Assembly: GCA_020633325.1 (NCBI GenBank) | Contig: JACKDX010000001.1 | Location: 1,054,001 to 1,118,000, forward strand | Source of the DNA: Myxococcales bacterium | Lineage (GTDB): Bacteria; Myxococcota_A; Polyangia; Polyangiales; GCA-016699535 | Direction of reading: 5' to 3' | Length of the DNA: 64,000 nucleotides | In this document: positions 1 through 8,361 of the stretch, in pieces | Position numbering within the stretch: position 1 is the stretch's first letter | Layout of the letters: each line of letters begins with the position of its first letter | Notes under the pieces: model-generated | Database searches by the model: none | What the model saw: the letters and a program-made list of their open reading frames with translations, nothing else | Told to the model about the DNA's origin: nothing | Made by a program: the position numbers and the translations under genes

Positions 1-327
1 GAGGCCAACCGTCGCCACCAAGCGGAAGATCGCCAGCAGAACATAAGAATGCAGCATGCCGAAGCGCAAGCGGCCGAAAATGGTTCACCGCAAGCCGCCC
101 AAGCGCTCAGCCGGCATGCGCGGCGTATGGCGCGGCGTCCCGGCGCAGGACCAGCGGGATTGGCAGAGCTAAGCCCCGAACAACTTGAGCAGCTTCGAGG
201 GGCGACGGTCAAACGCGAGCGCCCCAAAGTGGGTCGCAACGATCCCTGCTGGTGCGGAAGCGGGAAGAAATACAAACAGTGCCATTTGCGTTCAGACGAA
301 GCTGGCATTGACGCTTCACACGGCTAA
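1..327 (+). CDS. secA: Preprotein translocase SecA, C-terminal end (partial)
   Basis: The reading frame is open from the first base and ends at the TAA at 325-327, so only the last 108 codons are in the window. The tail carries a SEC-C zinc-binding motif, CWCGSGKKYKQCH, with three cysteines and a histidine, preceded by a basic Ala-rich linker. In SecA this tail binds zinc and helps contact SecB and ribosomes; the missing N-terminal part would hold the ATPase motor of the Sec system. Another SEC-C protein is possible because the motor is out of view, but the tail position and sequence fit SecA best. argJ begins five bases downstream. Confidence 0.8.
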   Translation, partial: EANRRHQAEDRQQNIRMQHAEAQAAENGSPQAAQALSRHARRMARRPGAGPAGLAELSPEQLEQLRGATVKRERPKVGRNDPCWCGSGKKYKQCHLRSDEAGIDASHG

Positions 328-331
328 GCCC

Positions 332-1534
332 ATGGCGAAAGAGCGTTCTTGCATTGTCTCCGGCTTTCGGTTTTCCGCTGTCTCCTCCGGCATCAAAGCA
401 GCAGCTCCGGTGCTTGATTTAGGGCTGTTAGTGGCAGATAAGCCGGCAGCAGCCGCCGCAATCTTTACTCAGAACCATGTTCAAGCGGCACCGATAAAGT
501 TGGCAAAGGAGCGCCTCGCTTCCGGGACCGCCCAGGCTGTGCTCGTCAATAGTGGAAATGCGAATGCCTGCACCGGCGATTTCGGGCTAAAAGCCGCAGA
601 GCGCACCACAAAGTCTCTCGCACGAAAGCTCGGCATTCATCCTCGTCTGGTCTTGCCCGCCTCTACGGGCGTCATCGGGGTCCCACTTCCCACCGAGCGC
701 ATCACCCATGCTATTCCCTCGTTGGTGAGTGATCTTGCAGAAGAGGGTTGGAAAGCGTTTAGCCGCGCCATCCTCACCACCGACCGTGGGCCGAAAGTTG
801 CGGCGCGCACGTACAATGTTGGCCGCAAGCGATGCGGGATACTGGGGATTGCCAAGGGCGCAGGCATGATTCACCCAAATATGGCCACCACGTTGGCATT
901 TGTGGTGACAGACCTTGCGGTCAGTTTCGATGTGTTGCGTACTGCGCTCAAAGAAGCGGCACGCCAGACGTTTAACGCCATAAGTGTGGATGGTGACACC
1001 AGCACCAACGACATGATTTTGCTGATGGCCTCTGGCGCCTCGGGCGTTGCGCCCATCACAAGCAAGGGGCCCGCCTATCGCCATATGCGCGCCGCTCTCG
1101 AACAAGTCCTGGATGCACTTGCCACCGACATCGTGGCCGATGGCGAGGGCGCCGAGCACGCTGTGACCATTCAGGTGACAGGGCTTCGCGGGGATACAGC
1201 GTGCGCCCAGGTGGCGCAAACGGTGGCACAGTCGTTATTGGTGAAGACGGCACTTTACGGGAAGGACCCCAATTGGGGCCGGCTGATTGCGTCAGCCGGC
1301 AACGCGCAAGTGCCCTTCGATGTCGCAGAGGTCGCCATCCGCATCGGGGATGTGCCAATCGTGCGCCAGGGGCGCACCTTAGGCATCGCGGCCGAACGAC
1401 GCGCCGCGCGCGTGATGAAGCAACCCAAGTACACCATTCATTTAGAGCTCGGGAAACATCGGGGAAGCGCGCGCTATCTTACCTGTGATCTCGGTCACAA
1501 CTATGTGCGCATCAACGCCGACTATCGCAGCTAG
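332..1534 (+). CDS. argJ: Glutamate N-acetyltransferase / amino-acid acetyltransferase ArgJ
   Basis: ArgJ moves the acetyl group from N-acetylornithine to glutamate in the cyclic arginine pathway and can also use acetyl-CoA. The 400-residue product matches the usual family length. The precursor self-cleaves before a threonine; the site GMIHPNMATT is present, with the nucleophile at about Thr186. Further conserved blocks are NSGNANACTG near residue 72 and DGDTSTND near residue 215. I chose ATG 332 because it begins the family-like N-terminus and lies just after the secA stop; the frame stays open upstream into secA but that extension has no family character. It overlaps the next gene by about 50 bases. 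No other arg gene is in the window. Confidence 0.93.
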   Translation: MAKERSCIVSGFRFSAVSSGIKAAAPVLDLGLLVADKPAAAAAIFTQNHVQAAPIKLAKERLASGTAQAVLVNSGNANACTGDFGLKAAERTTKSLARKLGIHPRLVLPASTGVIGVPLPTERITHAIPSLVSDLAEEGWKAFSRAILTTDRGPKVAARTYNVGRKRCGILGIAKGAGMIHPNMATTLAFVVTDLAVSFDVLRTALKEAARQTFNAISVDGDTSTNDMILLMASGASGVAPITSKGPAYRHMRAALEQVLDALATDIVADGEGAEHAVTIQVTGLRGDTACAQVAQTVAQSLLVKTALYGKDPNWGRLIASAGNAQVPFDVAEVAIRIGDVPIVRQGRTLGIAAERRAARVMKQPKYTIHLELGKHRGSARYLTCDLGHNYVRINADYRS

Positions 1535-2594
1535 CGTGCTGATGGGCACGCTGCTTGCGTGCGCCCACGATGGGAACGGTGCAAACAAGCGTGTGGCCAC
1601 TTCTCACAAGCATCACCGCCAGCCGTCCCAGACGTATGGAGTACGCGCTGTGCACGACGACTTCGTACAGGCAGGTACATGCCCCACGGATGCCGCGCTC
1701 AGCCGAGTCGCTGAGGGCTTTTCTCAGAGCATTTCCCCCGATGCTGCACTCTTGGTCGCGCTAGCCCGCAAAGCGCACATCGCAGAAACCAGGCTTCATG
1801 CATGGACAGGCGGCCAGTCGGAAACGCATGCCGTTTCAGTGTGGCTGTCAGGCATCGAGACGCGTTCGGATGCGCCGCTCGTGTGCGGTATGGCGCGCCA
1901 AGGTGACAGCGTCACGTGGGTGGCTGCCGAACGCGCGGCCCTTCTCGAGGTGGATCGCTCTTCGGGCATACTCCGGGCGGAGCTTGCCAACGAGTTTCAT
2001 AGGCCGGTGCTGGTCGCGCTCTATGAGGATTTTGTGCTTCACAGACAGGAAACATCGAAAGAAGCACTCCGTCGAGGGGTTTCTTGGTTTCTGGACGACA
2101 GGGCCCCCCTCAGCATTCAACTCGTTGCGACAGGCCCCTCGGGCAGCTACCCCATCGCTCAGATTTGGAATACCGAGCCACGCAGTATCGTGGCGCTGCG
2201 CGGTGACGAAGGGGCGCCCATACCTGCGCGATTAACCCAGCTACGCCGTCTATTTGGCGCCGATCCCATGCGTCACAATCGTCTGCTATCACGCCAAGCG
2301 GAATCACACGCGCGCGACGTCTGCCGCACGGGCAAAGTCTCGCATGAGCTTTCGACGGGTGCCGATCCGCGCTCAAGGCTTGCCAAGATGCGTATCGCGG
2401 CCGATGCGCTCGGGGAGGCCATTGCGCGGGGCAGAAACACCGCATCGGCGTTTGGCGTGCTGCTTGAAAGTCCTTCGCATCTGCTAGCGTTAACTGACAA
2501 ACGGTTTACCGATGTCGGCATGGCGCAGGCGCTCGATGGGCGGGGCGCATCTTGTCTTGTGATTTTCATGGCTGCGTGGCCGCGGATACGCTAA
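1485..2594 (+). CDS. Lipoprotein with C-terminal CAP/SCP-like domain
   Basis: A 369-residue secreted protein starting at GTG 1485 (ATG 1503 is an alternative), overlapping the 3' end of argJ. The N-terminus has a hydrophobic segment ending in a lipobox, LLAC, with Cys26 as the likely lipidated residue. The middle is unassigned. Residues about 262-350 resemble the CAP/SCP (SCP-PR1) fold: a QAESHARD segment, a SHE block, GEAIARG and a terminal FTDVGMAQA, in the order seen in bacterial CAP proteins. CAP proteins are extracellular; their bacterial function is mostly unknown. The weak ribosome site and lack of basic residues in the signal n-region leave the start uncertain. Secretion and the CAP call are inferences from motifs. 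Confidence 0.65.
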   Translation: MISVTTMCASTPTIAASVLMGTLLACAHDGNGANKRVATSHKHHRQPSQTYGVRAVHDDFVQAGTCPTDAALSRVAEGFSQSISPDAALLVALARKAHIAETRLHAWTGGQSETHAVSVWLSGIETRSDAPLVCGMARQGDSVTWVAAERAALLEVDRSSGILRAELANEFHRPVLVALYEDFVLHRQETSKEALRRGVSWFLDDRAPLSIQLVATGPSGSYPIAQIWNTEPRSIVALRGDEGAPIPARLTQLRRLFGADPMRHNRLLSRQAESHARDVCRTGKVSHELSTGADPRSRLAKMRIAADALGEAIARGRNTASAFGVLLESPSHLLALTDKRFTDVGMAQALDGRGASCLVIFMAAWPRIR

Positions 2595-2606
2595 GCGACC
2601 CCTGGA

Positions 2607-3635
2607 CTAACGAAGTCCCTTGTCCGCAAGGAGCTTCACCGAGATGTCGGTCTGTCGTTTGCGAAACGCCCGTGTGTAGACAGCCGAAAGCAACTGCCAC
2701 AACGAAAGCGCAGCGATTACAGCCAGCAGTATGGAGGACAGGGTCAAGAGCTCCGCGCTAAGATGGGATCGGATAATGCCATGCGGAGAAGCGACAGAGG
2801 GGGACGATCGCCCGATTCCCGAAGCCGCGGGCCATGCCCTGAGCGCCCACTCCGCGGTAAGATACATCGCGTACCACACAAGCAGCGCTGTCGCCCAAAG
2901 CTTACATCCTCCTGTGGTCCTGGGTTCCATGAACGCCAAGAGCGAAAGGAGGAGGAGTAACGCCAAGGCCACCCACATGATAGGCCCAAGCCATGACTGC
3001 CACTGGAGATCCATCACTTCAAACTGGCCTTCTTTGACCGTCTTGGCCAGCCAGCTGATGCATACCAGCAGCGAGCTTCCCACGAGCACCCTCGCTGTTT
3101 TGGAGCTTCGGTAAAACGCACGGAACAAGAGACTGGCCGAGAGCACAGCGATTCCTATCGAAAGCCATGGCCCCGACTGAGGCCCACTCACCAACACAAG
3201 AGCGCCAAGGGCGACGGGCGCCATGAGAGAGGCTCGCCACGTGTACGAGAGGCCAATCAGACCAAGAACGCCGATCAGTGCGAACAGAACCGCAAGTAAG
3301 AGTGCCGCCGGCTCTTGCCATGACAAAACCAATGCGGCTGAAACACCGAGGACGCCTACTGCGAGGGCGGCTTGCCGTAACCACTGTTTGCCGGGCTCCT
3401 CGGGTGCGAAATCTTCCCACAAGACGGCAGAGGCTAACAGTGGCGAGGGCCTTTGCGGAACTGCGGACGCTGCGGCCGCAACGTTGTGCCCCTCGGCGCT
3501 TGTGCGCCTCTCGCGATCAGCGAGCGAATGCTCACCGGTTGTCCGGGCGCCCGACCACGTCCCCGTAGGGACCGCATCCTGAGAGGGAGGAGGCGCGTTG
3601 GGAACTGGCCGGAGATGGGGCTTACTAACGCTCAT
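2607..3635 (-). CDS. Polytopic inner-membrane protein, unknown function
   Basis: A 342-residue protein with a polar, proline-rich N-terminal region of about 85 residues followed by roughly eight to nine hydrophobic segments between residues 85 and 320, and a short basic tail. The hydrophobic core is leucine/alanine/valine rich with almost no charged residues inside segments, as in integral membrane proteins. I recognise no catalytic motif or family signature. It converges on the CAP-domain lipoprotein (12 bases apart) and has a long upstream intergenic region to itself, so it is likely a single-gene transcript. A role in transport or envelope biology is only a guess. Confidence 0.7.
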   Translation of the reverse strand: MSVSKPHLRPVPNAPPPSQDAVPTGTWSGARTTGEHSLADRERRTSAEGHNVAAAASAVPQRPSPLLASAVLWEDFAPEEPGKQWLRQAALAVGVLGVSAALVLSWQEPAALLLAVLFALIGVLGLIGLSYTWRASLMAPVALGALVLVSGPQSGPWLSIGIAVLSASLLFRAFYRSSKTARVLVGSSLLVCISWLAKTVKEGQFEVMDLQWQSWLGPIMWVALALLLLLSLLAFMEPRTTGGCKLWATALLVWYAMYLTAEWALRAWPAASGIGRSSPSVASPHGIIRSHLSAELLTLSSILLAVIAALSLWQLLSAVYTRAFRKRQTDISVKLLADKGLR

Positions 3636-3815
3636 AGGCGGGTGACCTGTTTAATCTGCTGCCGAGCCAGCACGGGCCGCCAAGTATATCCCAGCGCTTG
3701 GCGTCCGTGACCAGAGAACCACAGCTTCTTTACCGGGCATGACATAGATGTCGTCATAAGCGCCCTTGGCGGCATGCGCCCATCGCGCACCTCCGCGGAC
3801 ATCATCTCGAGAGTT

Positions 3816-3844
3816 ATAATAATATCAAGCAGTTGCCCCGTCAG
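3816..3844 (-). promoter_or_regulatory. Candidate sigma-70-type promoter for the membrane protein
   Basis: On the minus strand CTGACG (3844-3839) and TATTAT (3821-3816) are spaced by 17 bases, matching the -35 and -10 consensus at 4/6 and 5/6. It would give a leader of about 170 bases before the start at 3635. The same A/T run contains a perfect TATAAT on the plus strand (3815-3820), but no acceptable -35 box lies upstream of that one. Confidence 0.3.
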
Positions 3845-3884
3845 ATTCGCCCGGGGATGCATTTGGCATCAACTTTGCATGCGC

Positions 3885-4011
3885 TAGAAGTGTTCTACCT
3901 AACTTAGCCTGCTTAGCTTACTTGCCTTAACTTCCACTTGCCTGCCCAGCCTTCGTGTGGGCAACCATTTACACTTTGAGATCCCGGGAAGCGCTCTTTC
4001 CGGGTTTTCTT
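3885..4011 (+). other. Intergenic hairpin series upstream of lolA; possible small RNA or leader
   Basis: The stretch 3636-4113 has no convincing gene. It contains three plus-strand hairpins: TAGAA/TTCTA (3885-3889 with 3893-3897), TGCCCA/TGGGCA (3943-3948 with 3958-3963), and a terminator-like stem at 3983-4004. Between the first two lies a run of related CTTA/CTTGCC words. Since no plus-strand gene ends nearby, the terminator suggests either a short untranslated RNA ending at about 4011 or a leader/attenuator of lolA. No known RNA family was recognised. Confidence 0.3.
3983..4011 (+). terminator. Rho-independent terminator-like hairpin
   Basis: An 8-base stem, CCCGGGAA with TTTCCGGG (one G-T wobble), closes a 6-base loop GCGCTC and is followed directly by TTTTCTTAATTT. 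The T-rich side is on the plus strand only, so it would stop plus-strand transcription about 100 bases before lolA. Confidence 0.6.
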
Positions 4012-4113
4012 AATTTATCGTGTAGAGTAGCGCGGTCTACGCACCCACGCCAGCGCAACAAATAGGGGGTGAATAAGACTCGTATATATGGCGTCTCATC
4101 GGTCGAGGTTTTC

Positions 4114-4803
4114 ATGAGCTCAGCAACGCTACGGCTTTTAGTGTGCGTGCCGGCTATCTCGGCATGTTTAGCGGCGGCACCGACAGCATACGCAGCCGAA
4201 GTGGATGCCGAAACGGTTGCCGCCCGCGTCCAAGCTTTTTACGACCAAACTCGAAGTGTGGGCGCCGACTTTGTGCAGACATACTTCCACAAGCTTTATA
4301 GTCGGTACGATCGCTCAGACGGGACCGTACTGTTTGTGCGGCCAGGGAAAATGCGTTGGGACTATGCACAGCCGAACGGAAAGATCATGATCAGTGACGG
4401 TAAGCAACTCCGCATTTACGAGCCAGGAGAGGACGGAGCCAAGGGACAGGTCTTTGAGCAAAAAATCGATCGCTCAGATTTGCCGCAAGCGTTGGGATTC
4501 TTACTGGGCACCAGTCGATTGTCCGACGATTTTAGGTTCCGGCTGCTTAAAGCTTCGGGATGGAAGTATCAGGGCCATGTGCTTGAGCTTCGCCCGAAGG
4601 TGAAAAACCCGGCTTACAAGCAAGTCCTTTTCTTCGTGGATGCACATCCCGACCGCTTGGGTGTAGTGCATCGCGTCCTTATTGTCGATCACACCGGCAA
4701 TCGCAACAAGTTCGAGTTTAGCCATTTGCGTTTCAACCGTCCCTTCGCTAAGGATGCCTTTAGCTGGCGGGCCCCCAAAGGGACGCGGGTGATTCGTCCG
4801 TAG
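4114..4803 (+). CDS. lolA: Outer-membrane lipoprotein carrier LolA
   Basis: LolA is the periplasmic chaperone that takes lipoproteins from LolCDE and carries them to the outer membrane. The 229-residue product has a signal peptide with likely cleavage after AYA at residue 27. The mature part starts with the family's region VQAFYDQTRSVGADFVQ, then a GTVLFVRPGKMRWDY block, the classic LolA core, and a beta-rich remainder. I chose ATG 4114 because GAGG lies five bases upstream and the signal peptide starts there; an in-frame GTG at 4069 would add 15 residues in front. It converges on the GT4 gene with a 44-base overlap. The many lipoproteins in the window are plausible cargo. Confidence 0.88.
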   Translation: MSSATLRLLVCVPAISACLAAAPTAYAAEVDAETVAARVQAFYDQTRSVGADFVQTYFHKLYSRYDRSDGTVLFVRPGKMRWDYAQPNGKIMISDGKQLRIYEPGEDGAKGQVFEQKIDRSDLPQALGFLLGTSRLSDDFRFRLLKASGWKYQGHVLELRPKVKNPAYKQVLFFVDAHPDRLGVVHRVLIVDHTGNRNKFEFSHLRFNRPFAKDAFSWRAPKGTRVIRP

Positions 4804-6022
4804 TATGCATCTGGCGCACGTGCCGCGTGCCGGGCGTGAAGAAACGTTCGTACATCTGAGCCTGGTGTTCCCATGTCAGGTGCTGGACGGAAGCTCGCGC
4901 CCGGGCAGCTAGAGCCGCCCGCAGCTGGGGATTCTCTTTGGCATGCTGAACCGCTTGCCGAAGTAACTCCGGTCGTTCGGGAAGAACCGTCCAACCCGTC
5001 TGCCCGGATGTTACCCATTCCGGAATACCGCCCACCGAAGAGGCGATTACGGCAAGACCCGCATCCATTGCCTCCAAAATCGCGCACGGCATTCCCTCGG
5101 TGCGGCCGGACGCTAGCACGCGCGAAGGCACGAGCAGCACATCACTTGCGCAAAGAACTTGCGCGCGATCCTCTTGGCTAATGTGCCCCAGCCACCGCAC
5201 GCTGGTGCCCTGCTGGATGCCCTTTGCGCGTAGCTGTGCCAAAAGAGGCCCTTCTCCTCCAACCAAGAGCTCTACATCCGGCATATTCGCAAGCGCCGTC
5301 AATGCGACATCGATGCCTTTGACTGGAACGAGGCGCGTGAGCATCAGCACCGTGAACTTCTTTAAACCAAGTTGGGCCCGTAAGTGCGCTCTCGGCATCG
5401 GCATTCGCTCCGGGCGCGTGATGCCCATAGGCATGACGGTGATTTTCTTCTCGCCGTGGGCGCGCTTCTGCACGGGCAAGAGCGCCAAGAACAGCTCACC
5501 CAGGTGCTTTGAGACAAACACCATGTGATCGGAGCGTTCCATGACATACGCTGCAAGCCTAGTTCCCCACGGAATCTGCCTCAACGCGTAGACATCCGCG
5601 GAGTGGAGGACGGCGATGTGCGGGTGGTTGCTGCGATGTCGGGCCGCCAAGAGTCCTGAAGGAATTGCCCAATGACTGATGATCGCATCCACATCTGACG
5701 TCTCGCGCTTGAGCGTGACATCGAGCCGCGCCATATATGGAATCAGACCGAACCAAGCGGCCGCATCGCCGCTCTTGAGATTATCGAGCACACCGGCACC
5801 ATAAAAGGTGCGCGCCCAGCGTCGGGGCCGTATGTAGGGCACGTGACACAATCTTATGCCGCTATCGGAAAGTGGCATAGTCCGTTTCATTGCCGGCTCT
5901 GGGGCTAGCACGGTGATCGTATGACCGCGGTCTCGAAGCGCCAGCGCCATATCTCTGACAAAACCGCCCGCGCTATCACCCTCAAAGCGCGGGTAGCTGG
6001 TGGTCGCCAGCAGCAACTTCAT
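4760..6022 (-). CDS. Glycosyltransferase, GT4 family (GT-B fold)
   Basis: The 420-residue protein begins with a GT-B N-terminal domain: LLLATTSYPRFEGDSAGGF, with the loop that meets the acceptor, then RGHTITVLAP. The C-terminal sugar-nucleotide domain shows TVLMLTRLVPVKGIDVAL around residue 225, VRWLGHISQ, and the EGMPCAILEAMDAG block near 340-355 that carries the GT4 acidic pair. It is cytoplasmic or peripheral and would use an NDP- or GDP-sugar; donor and acceptor cannot be read from sequence. It follows the GT2 gene by one base, so the two form an operon, probably for a glycolipid or surface polysaccharide. Its 3' end overlaps lolA by 44 bases. Confidence 0.88.
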   Translation of the reverse strand: MKLLLATTSYPRFEGDSAGGFVRDMALALRDRGHTITVLAPEPAMKRTMPLSDSGIRLCHVPYIRPRRWARTFYGAGVLDNLKSGDAAAWFGLIPYMARLDVTLKRETSDVDAIISHWAIPSGLLAARHRSNHPHIAVLHSADVYALRQIPWGTRLAAYVMERSDHMVFVSKHLGELFLALLPVQKRAHGEKKITVMPMGITRPERMPMPRAHLRAQLGLKKFTVLMLTRLVPVKGIDVALTALANMPDVELLVGGEGPLLAQLRAKGIQQGTSVRWLGHISQEDRAQVLCASDVLLVPSRVLASGRTEGMPCAILEAMDAGLAVIASSVGGIPEWVTSGQTGWTVLPERPELLRQAVQHAKENPQLRAALAARARASVQHLTWEHQAQMYERFFTPGTRHVRQMHTTDESPASLWGPAS

Positions 6023-6023
6023 G

Positions 6024-6809
6024 TCAGTCCACCGTGCTCGTCGCCCGCGCCTTTGCGAGCAGCGCAGAGCCTCTCATACCTCGCCGAAGAACGGAACGCA
6101 CGAGCACAAAGGGCACTACGAAAAACGCATGGTAGAGTTTCAACCCGCTGCGTTCGGCGCCATATACCGGGCGCACGATCACATCCCGCACCCTCAGCCC
6201 GTGGTGCGCACAGCGTGCCAAAATGTCGTTGACATAGCCATAACCCGGCCAGAGTGAAGGCATGCCAAGTGCGTGATAGGCTTCCCTGCTCAAGGCGGTA
6301 TACCCGCATTGGGAATCTTGTACACGCAATCCCGTGCACCAATGTGTGAGCATGGAAAATGCGCGCGTTCCGAAGCGTCTCAGCCGCGGCATACGATGAT
6401 AGGTACTGTGGGCGAGGCGATTGCCTTTGGTGTAGTCTGCCTCGCCTGCTAAAATCGGATCGACGAGTCTATGCAAATCGTCAGGGTGCATCTGTCCATC
6501 GCCTGCCATCACGACCGCGACATCCGTCTGCCCGCCAAAGGCGCGCCGATAGCCACTCTGAAGCGCTGCGCCTACGCCGCGTCTGCGCGAATGCTGGATC
6601 AGATGCACCCGATCTGAAAGCAGAGCACGGGCCACCTCAAGCGTCCCGTCGCGACTCCCGTCTTCAATAATAATCACTTGGTCGACAAAAGTTGGGATGC
6701 CGTCCACTGTGGCTCGGAGATGAAGCGCCTCGTTGTGCGCAGGGACCAACGCCGTGATGCATTTGCCGCCCAGCATAGCTCGCATGCCTAGCAAAGCGGA
6801 GTCCAACAT
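6024..6809 (-). CDS. Glycosyltransferase, GT2 family (dolichyl-phosphate-mannose-synthase-like)
   Basis: A 261-residue GT-A protein. Near the N-terminus are ALVPAHNEA and VIIIEDGSRDGT, the nucleotide-binding region of GT2 enzymes; MAGDGQMHP carries the metal-binding acidic motif, and GNRL follows at the usual distance of polyprenyl-phosphate sugar transferases. The C-terminal end has a hydrophobic helix (FFVVPFVLVRSVL). I chose ATG 6809 because AGGAG precedes it by four bases; the frame is open for 125 more codons upstream but that part lacks family character. TGA at 6024 is one base from the start of the GT4 gene, so the pair is cotranscribed. The product is probably a lipid-linked sugar. 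Confidence 0.85.
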   Translation of the reverse strand: MLDSALLGMRAMLGGKCITALVPAHNEALHLRATVDGIPTFVDQVIIIEDGSRDGTLEVARALLSDRVHLIQHSRRRGVGAALQSGYRRAFGGQTDVAVVMAGDGQMHPDDLHRLVDPILAGEADYTKGNRLAHSTYHRMPRLRRFGTRAFSMLTHWCTGLRVQDSQCGYTALSREAYHALGMPSLWPGYGYVNDILARCAHHGLRVRDVIVRPVYGAERSGLKLYHAFFVVPFVLVRSVLRRGMRGSALLAKARATSTVD

Positions 6810-7025
6810 ACAACTCCTATGCTCCTTTAGGCCCGCGGCCGCCGGGCGTATATTTGAACGACAGCCAAAGCGCCGAGAGCCGAAGTTATAGTTGTAAGAT
6901 GCTCGCCGACATATAAGTGCAGGGGCCAAACGGGGGTTCCAGTGTAACCCATTGAAAATTGAATATATTTTATGGAAAGAGACTCCTTCAATTGCGTCCG
7001 GCGCACGAAATGGCATAACTGAGCG

Positions 7026-8360
7026 ATGATTCGTTACCTGATGTCGCATGTTCACCCCGCATTGTGGCTCGTATGCATGATAGGGCCCCCCGGATGTACA
7101 GCGTCCCAGCAGACGAACGAGGTGGGTGGTGAGGAAAACAGCCTGCACTTTCAAGGAGAGGCGCGTGTCTGGGCGCAGGTGCATACCGACACGCTCGGTT
7201 TCCAGCCCCGCACGGCAGACGACGGCTCGATCCGGCTTGCGCCTGTGTGCAACGTGACGCGCGGGGGAGCGTTCGCGGTAAGCGCGGTTTCGTTAGTGCA
7301 CAACAGCACCGAGGTTACATGTGGAGTCGAATCGGCGATTGATCCTTGCACCGAGGAAGGCTGGATTCATGTCATTCCGATAGGGGAAGCGTCGGAGGAG
7401 GAGATCATCGCCAAGGCAAGCATTGTGGGTGGTTTCTGGTTGCGCTCCGAAGATGTGGTGCTGGTGGCGATGGATACCGCTGCCGATGAGGATGCCCGAC
7501 TGAGCGTGGAACAAGCCCGAGAGCGCATCGCGGACATGCGTCTTTTGGGCCGGTTTGCGACCCCACTGGGCATTCGTGATCCCATGCTCAATTTTGGCTG
7601 GCCACCCATGTTTCGGCTGCGCGCGGATGGCAAGCTTGTGGAGGTGAATCGCTCTGGCACGGGCGATCAGCTGATGGGCGTTTCTCCCGATAGTAACATG
7701 GTGTGGACGGTCCAAAGCGCCGACGGTTATATGGTGGCTCGCACTCAGCAATATTTCGAGCGAATGTGTGCCGCATCAAAACAGGGATGTGAGATGGCCT
7801 CTCCGATGGCGCTCAGCGTGGGTGAAGTTGTGAAAGGGCTGGTGACGGGAGCGGTGATCCTTGTAGTTCTTGCGATGGCGGGGAGGTATGCGATCAACGC
7901 GATGTTCCCTCGCAATGCGACTGTGCGCGTGCAAAACACGACACTGATCGAACCCGCGACGTCGCTCTACGCGGTGACGCCCATCAGTCAGGCAGGGCAA
8001 GGTGGCGCACCCACCGCGCCCCCACCGAGCAACGCGCCACCCCGCACGGGGTTACCCCCCGCGCTGTTTGCGGAGGCGATGACCTGTTGGAGCCCCGACT
8101 ATGCGCCCTGCCGCTTCACACTGCCGCCACAGGAAAACACCTGGTACTGTGTGTGTCTCTACGAAGGCCAAATCTATACGGAGAGTAGCGGGGATTACGA
8201 TCTCAATAGGGACCGAGACTACAACGATCAGTGTGGCTACCTGAATTTCCAAGCCGGTAGTTGGGAGAAGGCTTGCGTTGTCGAGGAACCTGGCGTCGCG
8301 GAAGGGTCTCCCTGCGAAGTAACGACGACAGAATGTGCGTATCCGGCATTCTCACCCTAA
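7026..8360 (+). CDS. Secreted or membrane-anchored protein, cysteine-rich C-terminus, unknown
   Basis: The 444-residue protein starts with a hydrophobic segment that may be a signal peptide (a Cys follows PPG, not a good lipobox). Residues about 30-260 form a globular part with scattered cysteines. A clear membrane helix sits at about 265-292 (GLVTGAVILVVLAMAGRY), followed by a proline-rich linker near 325-350 and a compact C-terminal region with about nine cysteines, including WYCVC and a DRDYNDQC stretch. I recognise no family. The layout, a mid-protein helix between two cysteine-bearing domains, suggests one part on each side of a membrane or a tethered extracellular head. It lies one base ahead of another cysteine-rich lipoprotein, so the two are probably cotranscribed. 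Confidence 0.7.
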   Translation: MIRYLMSHVHPALWLVCMIGPPGCTASQQTNEVGGEENSLHFQGEARVWAQVHTDTLGFQPRTADDGSIRLAPVCNVTRGGAFAVSAVSLVHNSTEVTCGVESAIDPCTEEGWIHVIPIGEASEEEIIAKASIVGGFWLRSEDVVLVAMDTAADEDARLSVEQARERIADMRLLGRFATPLGIRDPMLNFGWPPMFRLRADGKLVEVNRSGTGDQLMGVSPDSNMVWTVQSADGYMVARTQQYFERMCAASKQGCEMASPMALSVGEVVKGLVTGAVILVVLAMAGRYAINAMFPRNATVRVQNTTLIEPATSLYAVTPISQAGQGGAPTAPPPSNAPPRTGLPPALFAEAMTCWSPDYAPCRFTLPPQENTWYCVCLYEGQIYTESSGDYDLNRDRDYNDQCGYLNFQAGSWEKACVVEEPGVAEGSPCEVTTTECAYPAFSP

Positions 8361-8361
8361 C

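Noticed and set aside
587..1219. 210-codon open frame on the minus strand inside argJ
   Set aside because: It is antisense to a gene with clear ArgJ motifs, has no family character and no ribosome site; it is a G+C-driven shadow.
3632..3862. 76-codon minus-strand frame upstream of the membrane protein
   Set aside because: No ribosome site or protein-like pattern, and it covers the candidate promoter of the downstream gene.
6810..7184. 125-residue N-terminal extension of the GT2 glycosyltransferase
   Set aside because: The extension has no GT character, while ATG 6809 has a well-placed AGGAG and begins the catalytic domain.
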